Shown piece after piece: positions 25,358 to 37,030 of a stretch of 64,000 nucleotides of DNA. Made by a program: the position numbers and the translations under genes. The notes under the pieces were generated by a model, which was not told where the DNA came from, searched no databases, and saw nothing but the letters and a program-made list of their open reading frames with translations. The stretch covers positions 992,001-1,056,000 of the forward strand of contig JAULSR010000006.1 in assembly GCA_030512295.1 (NCBI GenBank). The letters are read 5' to 3'. This stretch comes from Bombardia bombarda. Lineage: Eukaryota; Ascomycota; Sordariomycetes; Sordariales; Lasiosphaeriaceae. The number at the start of each line of letters is the position of its first letter. The stretch's first letter is position 1.

Positions 25358-26773
25358 TCTGCTGCTTTTACTTTGTTTTCCGACTTTATTTGAACTACAT
25401 AGGATATATCTCAGGCGCATTGAAATCACCCGCAATCGCATGGCGCGCGTGCGTGGTTTTTTTTTTTTTCCTTTTCAACGTAGCAGAAATAGGAATAGCT
25501 TAGCTATCTATCTCCCTATCTCAATGGTAGTAGAGGTAGTTAAACATATAAACATGAGCCTAAAACCCCCACCCCAAATTACAACACTACTAGATGCAAG
25601 CTACCGTCCATGGTAGACTGCCTGCCTTGCATTGTTCACTAACAGTATTGAGGGAAGACCCGGAGGCCCTTAGGCCTGCCTGTGTGTGAATGTGGTGTCT
25701 GGACCTGTTGTGTATCCCACCCGGCGCGACCCAATGTCGCGTAATCTGCCATGCACGGGTCTGTCTGCCGCTCGGGGAAGAAAGAAAGTCTTTGTATCTT
25801 ACCCCATCGCTCCCCTTGACCTGGTACAGATAAACAAGTCGGAATCTGAATATGGCATTGGCTGGCCATACTTCCATCTCCAATGAAACATGTTCATTAT
25901 GAGATCGTCGGCAACCTGAGCTTGGTACGCTCAGAGATATTCCTCGCCATCGGAGAACCCCACCCTAGGTGTCCATGTGACAAAGTTGGTAGTCACCAAG
26001 GAATGAGTTTGCCTAAAACTGGAGTGGCAGACAACTGCTGTTGTTCTTATGGTTGTTAAATAATCACCCTCTATTTGAACCAAGAAACTAAAGCATGCGT
26101 GAGCGGCTGAGCCGTGACATTATAGAATAGCAGTGTATCTTGATCTAAACTCTTGAAATTGCTCTTTAACCCATAGCTTCATGTTGTTACAGAATATGAG
26201 ACGACAGCAGGCGAAAACTCCAACCAAATCTCCGCTGCCCCAGAGGGCAAAAACAACTCCAAGACAGGCCAGCATATAGCCGAACAGCAGTTGACCAAAG
26301 ACAAAAGCGAAATGCCGCTCGCGGAGCGGTAGTCTCAATCCCCATCTTACTCCCTTCGCAGTGAATCGGTAAAGAGAAGAATATAACCATGAGCTTTAGT
26401 CTCCTGAATCCCACTCAATCAACTTTTCCTTCCCCCTAAACGGGTAGCTGGAACCGATAACCACCCCCGGTGGTGCCTCCCAACCCAGGTCCTCATCCAG
26501 ACCATCCACCACAGGAACACCATTGAAAACGCCAAACACTCCAAAAAGAAAATGCAGCCATAAGTAGGATATGCCAAGTAGCCCCGATTTTCGGGAACAA
26601 GACAAACAACAAGAAAAAAAACCCAACCAGACAATATGATTACCTCGAATGGTCATGAGCGGTCATGGAAGCCTTTTCTGTGGCTTCGTCTATTGGACAT
26701 CGGATCGTAAATTGCAGATCGGGAAAAACGGAAAGGGCGGTTGTCGCGGGGTAGTTCAAAGGGGCTGGGCCCT

Positions 26774-28018
26774 TCATGCATAGCCAATGCCACCTTTCCT
26801 GTGATGGATGACTTCTAGGGTTGAACCCAAGTTATGCCCGAGATACCCAATCATGGCCTTGCTAACTTCAGGGTCGTCCGAAAGATCGGCACAGACCTCT
26901 CTGAATTGGGCATATACCTCCTCAAGTTTCCGAAGCTCTCGTGCCAGGATTTCCAGTTCGAGCCATCTGCCCTCTTCGCCCATCAGCGTATATGCCCCCA
27001 GGCTCACACCAAGTGCGTTTGGCGAGGCGGCGGTATTGAATGTGCCGTTCTCAAAATACGTATGAGACGCGTTTTTATAGAATGATGTGATCTTTCCGAT
27101 GACGGTCGCAAGTAGCATGGCTGCTGTATGAGTCCCCGAGCGGCTCATACACCTCGAGCAGCTAAGCATTGATGCGCAGCCCTCCACCGCCTTCCGATTT
27201 AACGAGAGGACCAAATCAAAGGGGGGAGATGCTGGAGAAGATGCGTTGTGAAGTGCTTGGAGGGACTGTAGACAGGCCGTGAAACATGTGCAAGATCCAC
27301 TGGAGCCAAAAGAACTGGTAGACGATGACTTATGCCTGGGAGAAGCTCTGGGGTGCGGTGTTGCCGTGGGGCTTGGAAAGTAGTTTGCTGACATTGCGCC
27401 CGAGGAGGTTGGTAGCTGAGACTGGCCGTATGGGTACATGTCATGGGCGTTTTGGTCTCCCCATTGTGTCATGGGTGTCGCCATGGTAAAGTCGTAGGAC
27501 TGAGATCGGCCGTGAGGCATCTGGCCAGACATTGCCGGAGACTCGACAAACTGGGAAGCCATATCATTTGGAGGCGTCCAGGGCATGCCTGAGGAGTACA
27601 TGTCCCCAGTGACTGAAGGGTCTCCATGGCCGCCAGAGCTGGTGTCTACCCCCAACATGGCCAGGCCTGACATAGAGTGACTCCGACTCATGCCTCCATC
27701 GACGCTGGTGGGAGGGGTATTCCAGCCTGTCTCAAGCTTGTATAATCCCGGAACAGTGTGATGCGAAGAGTAGGACATGCCCTTGTCATCAGATATTGGT
27801 GACATGCCTGACATGTCGGTCGGGACAGAGTTGTGTATGCTAGAAGATCCATCTGACTTGGGCTTCCCGGCGCGGCTTGAGGGCGAGTACCGACATTCGA
27901 TTCCGCAAGCAAGACACCGGGAACATATTGGCCTTGCCTTGGAGCATTTGACCTTTGCGAGAAAGCAGCCGTCGCAAGATGCGCGGAGTCGAGGCTGGCG
28001 GGGCTTCGTGGACGCCAT
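26774..28018 (-). CDS. AflR-type Zn2Cys6 transcription factor (putative pathway-specific regulator)
   Basis: Nuclear regulator, 414 residues, one exon. The N-terminal zinc cluster has cysteines at 15, 18, 25, 32, 35 and 42 in the spacing C-X2-C-X6-C-X6-C-X2-C-X6-C, followed by a basic linker ending in Gly-Lys-Pro-Lys. Residues 60-240 are Ser/Gly/Met/Pro-rich and look disordered. Residues of about 243-410 match the AflR regulatory domain layout: the Cys-Thr-Cys-Phe opening, a Leu/Ala-rich helix with SLQALH, a CSRCMSR segment and a long C-terminal helix with the LELEILARELRKLEE stretch. Proteins of this family control aromatic polyketide clusters and bind TCG-N5-CGA palindromes; such a site lies in the PKS promoter of this window. 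The start is the first ATG before the zinc cluster. A TATATA element lies about 170 bp upstream. Confidence 0.93.
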   Translation of the reverse strand: MASTKPRQPRLRASCDGCFLAKVKCSKARPICSRCLACGIECRYSPSSRAGKPKSDGSSSIHNSVPTDMSGMSPISDDKGMSYSSHHTVPGLYKLETGWNTPPTSVDGGMSRSHSMSGLAMLGVDTSSGGHGDPSVTGDMYSSGMPWTPPNDMASQFVESPAMSGQMPHGRSQSYDFTMATPMTQWGDQNAHDMYPYGQSQLPTSSGAMSANYFPSPTATPHPRASPRHKSSSTSSFGSSGSCTCFTACLQSLQALHNASSPASPPFDLVLSLNRKAVEGCASMLSCSRCMSRSGTHTAAMLLATVIGKITSFYKNASHTYFENGTFNTAASPNALGVSLGAYTLMGEEGRWLELEILARELRKLEEVYAQFREVCADLSDDPEVSKAMIGYLGHNLGSTLEVIHHRKGGIGYA

Positions 28019-28188
28019 GGTATAGGATATATTGACTAGTAGAGACGATGGTGGGTGTTTGTGGTATGGCGATATATCGACGATGGTGATCTTAGGCGGT
28101 GACAGAAACGATTGTGATCGTGGTATATGGGAAGAAGTATGTAGAAGACCGAGGGGGGGAGGGGGGACAGAGCGGCTGCCTATGTATG

Positions 28189-28194
28189 TATATA
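28189..28194 (-). promoter_or_regulatory. TATA-like element upstream of the AflR-type gene
   Basis: A TATATA hexamer lies about 170 bp upstream of the ATG at 28018. It is a plausible core promoter element, but the transcription start is unknown. Confidence 0.35.
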
Positions 28195-30042
28195 GATGCA
28201 GCTTGTATTAGTCGGAAGAAGGGTGGGGATGATTACAATATAACGTTTGGCGGTTCAGGATGTACCTATGCAGGACGGGACCTACGTATTAATATGGCAA
28301 CAGAAAGCCAGCGAGTGAGTGAGTGGGTCAGCGGTGAATAAACCGAGATGGGGAACCGGGCAATGTCACAGCCATTACCCAAGGCTTCCTTACATGGGAG
28401 CGCGTGGTAAGCTAGCCTTGTGTTGAGGAAGTGTTCCTGGGAACAAGAGAGAAAGAGGAATGCCTGTATGCTTAAAAAGGAACTAGGGAGCCCGGTTAAA
28501 GGAAGCCGCCGCGTTAAAACCCGAGTGATACTTTAGAGACAAGACCCACATGAGTAGCTTAGCTGCGAGAGGGTAGGGAACATAGGTCATAGTCACCCTT
28601 CTGTAGGGTAGAGAGAAAAAGGGTGGGCTTGCCTATAGGACAGTTTATCGGGGAGCACAGCCAGCGGACCCCCCTAGGCCAGCCGTGCTGGACTGTACAG
28701 TGTACGGATGGAGACTTGACAGTTCCCTGTTCGGCCGACTGGGCCCTGAGCGGTCGAGGCGCGTCAGTGGCACTCGCCAAACAACATGGGTGGGCAGGCT
28801 GGTCAGGGTAGGATCCCACACCCATGATCCATGATCCATGGTCCAGGGCACCACCTATGACAACAGGGCAGCAAACAGTCCACGACGATGGTGGGTGCCG
28901 CCTCAGGCACTGCTTCTTCAACCCTTGGAGCTATCTAACTCCAAGATGGGCTTTCCGGCTTCGCAACTGACAGCGAGAAGACGAGATTGTTGGCATGACA
29001 CCCTCATGAGGTGGTTCCCAAAAAAATTTGAGGCTTGATGCATCCATCACCTGTTGGTCCATGACATGAGCTGATAGGATGCTGACCGAGAGAAGGAAAT
29101 AACAAAAATACTGAGCATATCCTTAGCTCCTCTCCTCGCCGCTTAGCACACTTACACCTCTAGTGGATGGCCCCCGCGTATTCCATATTCGGTACTCGAG
29201 TCGAGGCCAGTAACGGGGTGGAAGAAAGGCGCCAAACAGACTAGGTGAGACAATCGAAGTTAAGGTGACCAAAATACCGAGGGTACCTAGGTAGGCCGGA
29301 ATCCGCGATGGCTGTGTCGAGGTTTAGTGCATGTACATACATACACCAGGGTAATGCCCGACGCGCTGCGATACAGGGACAGCTTCGCAATGGCGGACCA
29401 CTCAGGGCAGAGTGAGAAGAGGCCCGAGTGGGTTGATGAGGGTAGGTAGGTACCTAGGTGGGTACTGGTCAGTAGGATGGAAGTGTCGTGCGCGGAAACA
29501 GTGAGCCGAGTATGTACAAAACTCAAGAAGGTCCCATTCCCCTTCAAGATGACGAGCCCTACCTTAGGTTTGCTGGCGGGCGGAGCCAGAACACGCACAC
29601 AGCCCGAGCAACGAAACCTACTGTGGTAGGTCGTCCCGTTGGGAGACGGCAAGCCTGGAAGCGGCTGGCTGACTGGACTGACTTTGGACTGGCCAGCTGG
29701 CTCGAGCTCACGACGCTCTGAACTGAACAGACATCTGGAGTGCGACTTAAAATACGATGCATGATACATGCATGCTGCAAATAGAGCACCTGCAAGGCAG
29801 GCCGGGTCTAGGGTCTAGAGGCCCTCTCTCCAACCAGGGTCGAGGGGGGTGCGAGCCAGTAGCGAATCGAGTAGCGAATTCAGGGCCCTCATACCACGGT
29901 AAAAGTGACGAGAAAAGAGCGAGTTGTCGCACGGGTAGGCATGACAAGCTGCGCCGACTGCAAAGAGTTGCATTTCCTGATGAGCGGTCACTGGGGGAAA
30001 GCTGGCTAGAACCCCCCGATGGGTTCCATCCCCATAAGGAAA

Positions 30043-30076
<34 letters not shown>

Positions 30077-30079
30077 TGT
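30043..30079. repeat. (TG)n dinucleotide microsatellite
   Basis: Thirteen perfect TG units, a TA interruption, then four more TG units. It lies in gene-free DNA. Confidence 0.95.
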
Positions 30080-33000
30080 ACTCTCGCGAATTCGGCTCAG
30101 TGGCGCGCGATGGGTTGGAAGATCAACAAAAAAAAGAGTGCGTTTATCCAAGACGGCCAACGAGTCCATGCCCAGGTTTGCTTTGGCTAACAATGCTAAC
30201 AACGGAAGTAGCCGTTTTCAGCTGAGCTCGTAGCCTGTGCGCGCACGGGCCAAGTGTATCTTGTGTACCTATCTTGGTGAACTGAAAGGGCAAGCTAAGG
30301 TATCTGGGCATCGTTACTGGTTACATGCTATCCTCTGCGCGGTTCTCTGCGTGGCTTGTCCATGGTAGGGGGGAGGGAGTCCGCGGTGGGATTGAGATCG
30401 CCGGTGGCGTGCGAGCGCTGCCAGACCAAGGAACACTCTGCGTTCAGGTCAAAGAGCGCCCAAGATCTGGGAAGGGCGCGCTGTACGTAGCGGACGATAA
30501 ACCTCAACTGTTTATGGTGAAACATAACATTGATGTGTCCATTAGGTAGTGTTGCCACTCCACAAATACATTAGCTACCTACCTACCTACCTACCTTAGG
30601 TACCTATCCATAGCGACCTGGAGTTAGGTACCTTAGGTAGCTTGGCTTGAGCTTGTGAGCCTGTTAGCGGCGGTAGCGTCATGTTGCGGGAACGGGAGCG
30701 CGGGTAAGGAAAATCGCAAAGTCCTAGTCTAACTTGTAGGTTGGTAGGTTCTTGTTTCAAAGTCGAGCGAGCCCAGTGAGAGCGCTGCGTCGGAGAATTT
30801 GTTGTTCGTCGACATTGGGTGCCTAACAATCAGCTTACACAGCACCTACCTTAGTAAAGGGTATTGCATCAAGATGGTGGTCATCTTCTGTTTTGTCGTT
30901 ATCAATTATTCACTCCCACATTCAATTTGATTGGTCAACCAGCAGCCGGCAACTGGGCAACTAGCAGCTGGCGACTATCTCCGGCACCTAGTGCCTGCCC
31001 CAGCATTAGCAATTCCAAGACTAGCATTCCGCAGACAACCCACTAGCACCCGCTGCATCTTGCCCCAGAACAAGTTGATGCCAAGGCAAGTCCAACTCAA
31101 CCGAGTGCACGAAAACGCATTCTTACCTGGTACCTACCTCCCCAACTGCTGACGAGAGTAAAGTCTTGGGACTGAATGTCGTCACCCGGCAGGAACCACT
31201 TCTCAAGATGGAAAAACGGAAGGAGCACCCCACCACAGTGAGTCAGGCAAGCATCCAAATTCAGAGTGGCAGTGGTTCCAGGGTGTTGCTGCCTCTTGCT
31301 GCATCTGGACTCAAATCTGCACCCAGGGCTTTGAAGCTCTGAACTCGTCGTAGGATGCGGCCCAACTCAGTAATCCATGCTGTCTATCTTGCTCACGGAC
31401 ATCCGTTAGGATCAACTCAGCGAAATTTGCCCAAGCGCCTTGCGATTCACGAATTTGGATGGTGATTGTGAGTGAATCTCGGCAGGACCCCTCAAAACTG
31501 GATCGGTCCAGCCCACACCACCTCGCCTCAGACGCCCGGCAATAACAGCTTCAGCAACAGCAACAGCGCCTACAGCGCATCTACGAATACCACCACTACT
31601 TCCAGCATAAGCAGCACACGACACCACCAAGACCGCAACCATATCCCGGATTTCGTCCCAATCTCGGTCGCAATCGCCAGGTCCAACTCGACAAAGGATG
31701 TTGATGATCTGCAGACCCCGGGGTCAACCATGGGTTACCCTGTGTCGACATGCTGCAAACGACCATTGAGTCCCGTCCCGTTCAGCTAGGGCGTCCAGTT
31801 TTGGGCGATGACGCCGTCGATCTTGTCGACGCCGCTTCTAAATCGAGCAAGGGCCCGGGCCAACAAACTATTCTACTGCACGTAAACGGGCTGCGGATGC
31901 GCGCGAGTCTAGGCCGAGCTCGACGTCCCTGTACTGTAGTGAGGTGTGCCGACCTAGCTGCAGGTGCACAGAGCCTACCACCTACCTACTACAGTAGACT
32001 TAGACTACCTACTAGTCTACAGTACCTTACCTTCGCCTAGCCAACGACCAAGGCCGTGGAAGCACCCCGCGCCGCATCTCGAATCTGGCTTCAAAGTCAA
32101 AGCTGCAATCGGCTCTCACAGGCAACGACGCCTAAGAAAAACATACTTGGCGAGCAGCACAAGAGCGAGCCTGACTAAGCCTCTAGCTTGGCGGACCCGA
32201 GCAATCTATCCCCGGAGGGCCTCTGTGGTTCTTCGGTCCCCGTTTTCCGGCTCCGCGACTGCCTGCGAGAATGCGGATGGATCACATCATGGGTCGGAAA
32301 TGAGACACACTCGTCACCTAACTGTGCACGCCATGCAAGATCGCTGAAAATCCACAATCAGGTTGTCTTGCCCAGAAGGTCCAGCTGTCTGTTTCTTGTT
32401 TGCCATGAGGAGCTAAAGATCTGAACCACCCCGCAATTTCCTCGCAGCGATCGTCAACTGACATTTACACCCGGGGAGGCCCTCAACGAAGCAGTGCCTT
32501 TTTTCTTCTCGGTATCGACGTTGTTTGTGGCGTTTAGCAAACCTTCGTCCACCATGCGTAATCGGTATTTGGTTTCCAGGTTGTCGCAAAACAAAAAGCA
32601 CCAAAAAGCCATCTGCGTCACAGCGAATGATTTTGTGTTGCAATGACAGGGCACCGGCAATGTCCTCGCCCCTTACCCAAGAGCATTCTTTCAACTAGGT
32701 AAGTATCTGTACGAAGTACATAAGGGCATCTCGCAAAGCGCAAGCTTCCCCAGTCTATATGTCAATACTTACATATAAAGTGGGGGACGGTTTGGCGGTT
32801 AATAATTGCTTTTTGGCGCGGGGATTTTCAGCTCCGAGACCAATGACGCGCAGAACAAATGGCATTTGCCCAACTCAAGTGGCCGCCGCCCCTCCCTTCT
32901 CACCTTGCCGGCGAATAATCCGGTCTCCGGTTCCTCAACCGGAGCGAGCATAGGCCAGTTCATGCCGTTTCATGTTAGAATTGTAGCCCCTGAGCCGCGA

Positions 33001-35303
33001 TCATGATCGCGACATGGGTCAGGGTGTCAGAGGAAAAGAAAACCGGGTGCAGAACACGCTAGCATACTGATAGTCTGGGCCCGTTATTGAGATTTCTTGC
33101 TGTCGCCTCGAAAAAGATTTGGTTCACCGCCAAGGTTCCTTTGGGCTGATGATTAGCTATCCAGTTGAGGTCGAGATCGACAAAACGCTAAGGCCCCCGA
33201 AGGACTCCCAATCCCCCCAGCTGAGCCAGCCTCGCATAGGGACGAGTCCCAAGCTGCCCCTGCTCAGCTTCCGTTGTGGGGGACCGGGGGTGTCAGGACT
33301 CGGAGAGCAAAAGATGAAGATAACCGTGGGGGCTGTTCTCATAACTCCCACCCCTCTCGAATCTGGTGGATGCTCCTTGTTTACGCTACTGTCTAGCCGC
33401 CGCTGTCACAAGTTTTACTAGACTGGGATGCCGCAGGATTCTTGCGAAATATTATTCTCAATCGAGGGGGGCTGGCCCAACCTGCCCTCGCGGGCAGTGG
33501 TTGCACGAAACTTTTTCTTTTTTGAAAGCTGTTGTTGTTCGGCGCTTCTGGTCTTCTTTCCCAAAACCCAGTGTTCTGGAATCCGGCGGCCCAGCGCGTT
33601 TTCGTCGTAGCACAAAGCAAGCATCGAATTTTCGAAAAATAGAACTTCTTCTGCTGAAGCTTCTAGGACTTTGCAAACAATGAACGATAAACAACAGTTC
33701 GCAACGATCGCCTGAATCAGAGTCAGTCATCCGGAGTCCCGTGACATACAGGTCTCGGCAATCCCAGCCACTGTCGATCTTCGCCATATCCTCCAACATG
33801 CTTATCTAGCCCATGCAGTGTTCACTCTCATTTGATGCGCGATCATACATCGGCGATAGCTGGTCAAGAGCTGTGCTGGCCAAGCGCGGATGGATGGAAT
33901 CCGCAGCCATGGAATGACCTAGGACGGGCGCTGTGCCTTCAGCCTAACGATTCCATCCACTCAGCACCAACAGCAACGTTTCCTCCTTTGGGGAAAAATT
34001 GTGCCTTCATTCTATCGACATCAAGTAGCCAACCCTGTTGAGAAGATGGCCTAGCCAGCCCCGTGTCGCATGAAGGAGTTCCCCGCTACTTGCCGCTGCT
34101 AACCACCAGGACTGCCGGATCCAGGCAAGCCAGTGTCTTCACCACACGTGTGTAGTAGTTATCTAGTCTAAGGTGGGATATACACTAACTGCCTTGCTGG
34201 GATGTACTAGCACGCTAGTTTCAAGCACCTAGATGGTGATCATGGCCCATGTGAAAGTCATAACAATGGCATCCTGAAAGTCGATCAAAACATGATCAAC
34301 ATAGGGGCCGAACCGCCGTTACAACGCTTTCCTGACCAAGCAGGGGTCGTAGCTTGTTATTATGACTCCAACAGCCAGCTAATCAAGATAGGGGCAACTA
34401 AGTCAATAGTAGTTGCGATATACGCCAGTCTAGAAGCCAAAAGAGATATTCCACACAGCGTGAGCATTTCATCTTCAAGAGCATCCCCAGACGAAGCAGA
34501 TCAGTAGTGAGTGTAGCTGACGCAACGCGGCATCTCAGCCCCCTTGCAGTCTTTGTCTTAGGCCGGAGAAAAATGAATTAAGCTTCTTCGCGTTGTGCTG
34601 GCCGCGTGGGCTGTGGAGCAGGCCAACCGATTGCTCCGAGAAGCAACACCAGTGGCACGGTCAGAGCAAATACGCACAGCCTGTCAGTGGTCACCCCCTT
34701 TTTTTTTCTGGTCTGGGTCAACTAGTCTAGGGTGCACTTGCTCATAGGGTATGGACGGACGGCGCTTATCCGTGATAAATGCGTTCTTATTTTCGGATTC
34801 GGGTCTTTGACGCAGCTACTACTGCTAGATACGCGCGCGCTATCTTGCAGAAACCTGGTCAATAGGTAAGATCGTGTATTATTTTTGACGGATGATGCTT
34901 GGCTCGTGTGCGTCATTCTTCTGCATGGCATTCACTGGGACTGGATCTGCTAATCCGAGATAGCACGGACTCTACCCAATCGTGAGATGAGTTGAGAACA
35001 ACCATTCCCGTGTGATCGATCCTAGAACCCTGTTGTCAGGGCTTTCACGGGGAACTCGAACCTGGGCTGCGTTGGAACCGGGTAACCCAAGAAGCACAAG
35101 CACTGAAGAAGGAAGATTTCAAGCTACCACGTTCACCGCACCGGGTTACCATTTGAGAAAAGCTGCGATGTTGTGCTACAGTCCATCTGGAAGAGGAAAC
35201 TTTCCCACGCGCCTACCCGCTGCCGGACCCTTTATCTGGGCTGTGTGTGTACAGGGTCTAATACCGGGCCCAAGACGCATAACACGAGGACGAGGAGGGA
35301 GCG

Positions 35304-35332
35304 GCAGCAGCAGCAGCAGCGGCAGCAGCAGC
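35304..35332. repeat. CAG/GCA trinucleotide microsatellite
   Basis: GCA/CAG triplets with one GGC interruption. Frames across it in both directions read as Gln, Ser or Leu runs, and none extends into recognisable protein. Confidence 0.9.
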
Positions 35333-37030
35333 ACACGGTCGTGTGCGTGTGTCTCTGCTGTGAGACAGACGGTGTACATGCAGTGCGACTCAAAGACAGC
35401 GATTCGCAGGAGGCTGTATTCGATTTTCGGATCAGAGACGGTAAAGAGCACATCATGCGGCAGTTGCATTCTGGAATTCGTGCAACCTACGGGCCCGCCG
35501 TTTGGGTTGATCAGATTTTGCCCTGCTATCTGCTCTTTTTTTCCTTTGCTTCCTCGTTTCTAGCCCCTTTTCTCCGCAGCCCGATGCTGTTTCTGCCTGT
35601 CTGCTCGCCTCTGGTTGGCTGGATTTTTTGACATTCTAGAAGGAATAGAAGTCACAACAAGAGCACATAGCTGAGAAACAGATGGTTGCTTGCAGCTCTG
35701 ATGGTAATGGTTGTGCAACCACTGCAGCATCGAAAAGTATTTTTTTCTTTTTCTTCTCCCCTCCCTTTTCACATGGCCCCGGGCTTGGCGTGTGGCTATC
35801 CGCTGGCATAGAAGGGGGTCAGATGGGAGAGGTAGGTTGTTTGGGGAGCATGTGAAAGAGGCGAGGATGACAGCCTGACGTCAAGACGAGAATTTCATGG
35901 GCATGAAAAGGGGCAGGCAGAGGAAAAGGTCGGAATCGTTTGTTTGTTTTCGTCCTGCGGCGGTGTGGATGAACGATATACATGGTATGGCATGATTCTT
36001 ACTGGGGCTAATATTCTAAGCAGAGTGGGCATCTACTGTGTATGCAGTTCAGTTCGCTTCACTGGCTGTCATCGGTCGTTCCTCCCTATGGAATATCCTC
36101 AGGGAGTAATCGGACGGAGCCGGTAGATTCCAAATCTCACCTTCTCCCCTTTTCCTCTTATTTTCATGCGGAAACAACAATATCACAACAGCCTCATGGG
36201 TAATAACGCAATCCGAAGAAGAATAAAAAGCCACGCCGTTAACGAGGCGCTCACACTTGGCCTCCTCCCGACAGCTGAACTATCACATAACGGCTCCAGC
36301 CGTTGAGATAGCTAGCGTAAGCTTATAGCCCTCTCCGCCTTTCCCCCCTTCTCCCCATCATCCGTCCTCCCCCAATTATCTGTGCCATTTTTATACGTCC
36401 CAAAACCGTATGTTGGTTCGTGCTTTCGGGACAATGAAGAGAAGAGAAGAACGAGAGACGGCAGCGGCGTATCTATCGGTGGAGTCTGAGGCGAGGCGGA
36501 GCCCAACAATACCCCGTTTCCCGCCAGCGACATGGACATGGTGTGCGTAGCGCTGGAAATCCGACCGCAATACGAGAGAGACGATATAGGATGTATGTAG
36601 CCCTTTCCTAAGCCCCTTCAGCCTACCTAAGGCACCTAGCACCTACATTAGATGCCTACCGGAAGCTGCGGGAATTGCAACAGCTGCATATTATGCTTTT
36701 GTCTCTCATCGGTTTTCATCCATTACGTGCATTACAGCCAGTCCAACGCTGCGAGTGGATATGGGACGTGTGGGTTTCACAAGGAGGCATACCAGGGGCG
36801 TGAGGGGGTGGCCGGGAGGTGAGGGGAGTGTATTACAGGAAAATGTCATGTTTTGCCGTCGTGGGTGCCAATTCTGGCTAGCCCCGCCAAGTACCTGCCA
36901 AAGTCACTTCACAGCTCAGGAACTCCAAAGGGGCCTTAGCATCCGGCACAGTTGGTCCCGAAAATGCGGGTTAGAAAACATCTCCCATGATAATGCTCTC
37001 GATTGCACAAGCCCTGTAAAATCCACTACA

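Larger units (their letters stand above)
10281..26773. other. 16.5-kb gene-poor intergenic region
   Basis: I see no gene with a recognisable domain or a convincing exon chain. Up to about 11 kb it is T-rich and AT-rich and probably carries the 3' end of the regulator upstream. Further on it holds an ATT triplet tract, an AC/GACA tract (14641-14680), a CCATG repeat (15281-15305), a TACCTAGGTA palindrome (11515-11524), a 24-nt poly(A) run and a GCC triplet tract (25.1-25.4 kb). Two segments look faintly protein-like but are not supported as genes: the minus frame ending at 23027, and minus-strand frames at 26120-26656. No terminal repeats, transposase, reverse transcriptase motif or tRNA was recognised. 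Confidence 0.55.
28019..37030. other. 9-kb gene-poor intergenic region
   Basis: The first few hundred bases are the promoter of the AflR-type gene, with TATATA at 28189-28194. Beyond that I see no supported gene. The region carries a TG microsatellite (30043-30079), a CAG-type tract (35304-35332), a perfect TACCTAGGTA palindrome (29284-29293), a near copy at 29451-29460, and a dense run of related CCTA/TAGG units at about 30575-30645. A Ser/Thr/Asn-rich plus frame at 31472-31789 is low-complexity and unsupported. Confidence 0.55.

Noticed and set aside
26120..26656. Minus-strand frames of 72 and 86 codons downstream of the AflR-type gene, one with hydrophobic stretches
   Set aside because: I tried to join them as a small membrane protein or as a 3' extension of the regulator but found no convincing start or splice pair; they are probably in the 3' flank.
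35040..35110. Possible minus-strand tRNA, because of a TTCGA-like loop
   Set aside because: The T-arm stem does not pair and no acceptor or anticodon stem can be formed.
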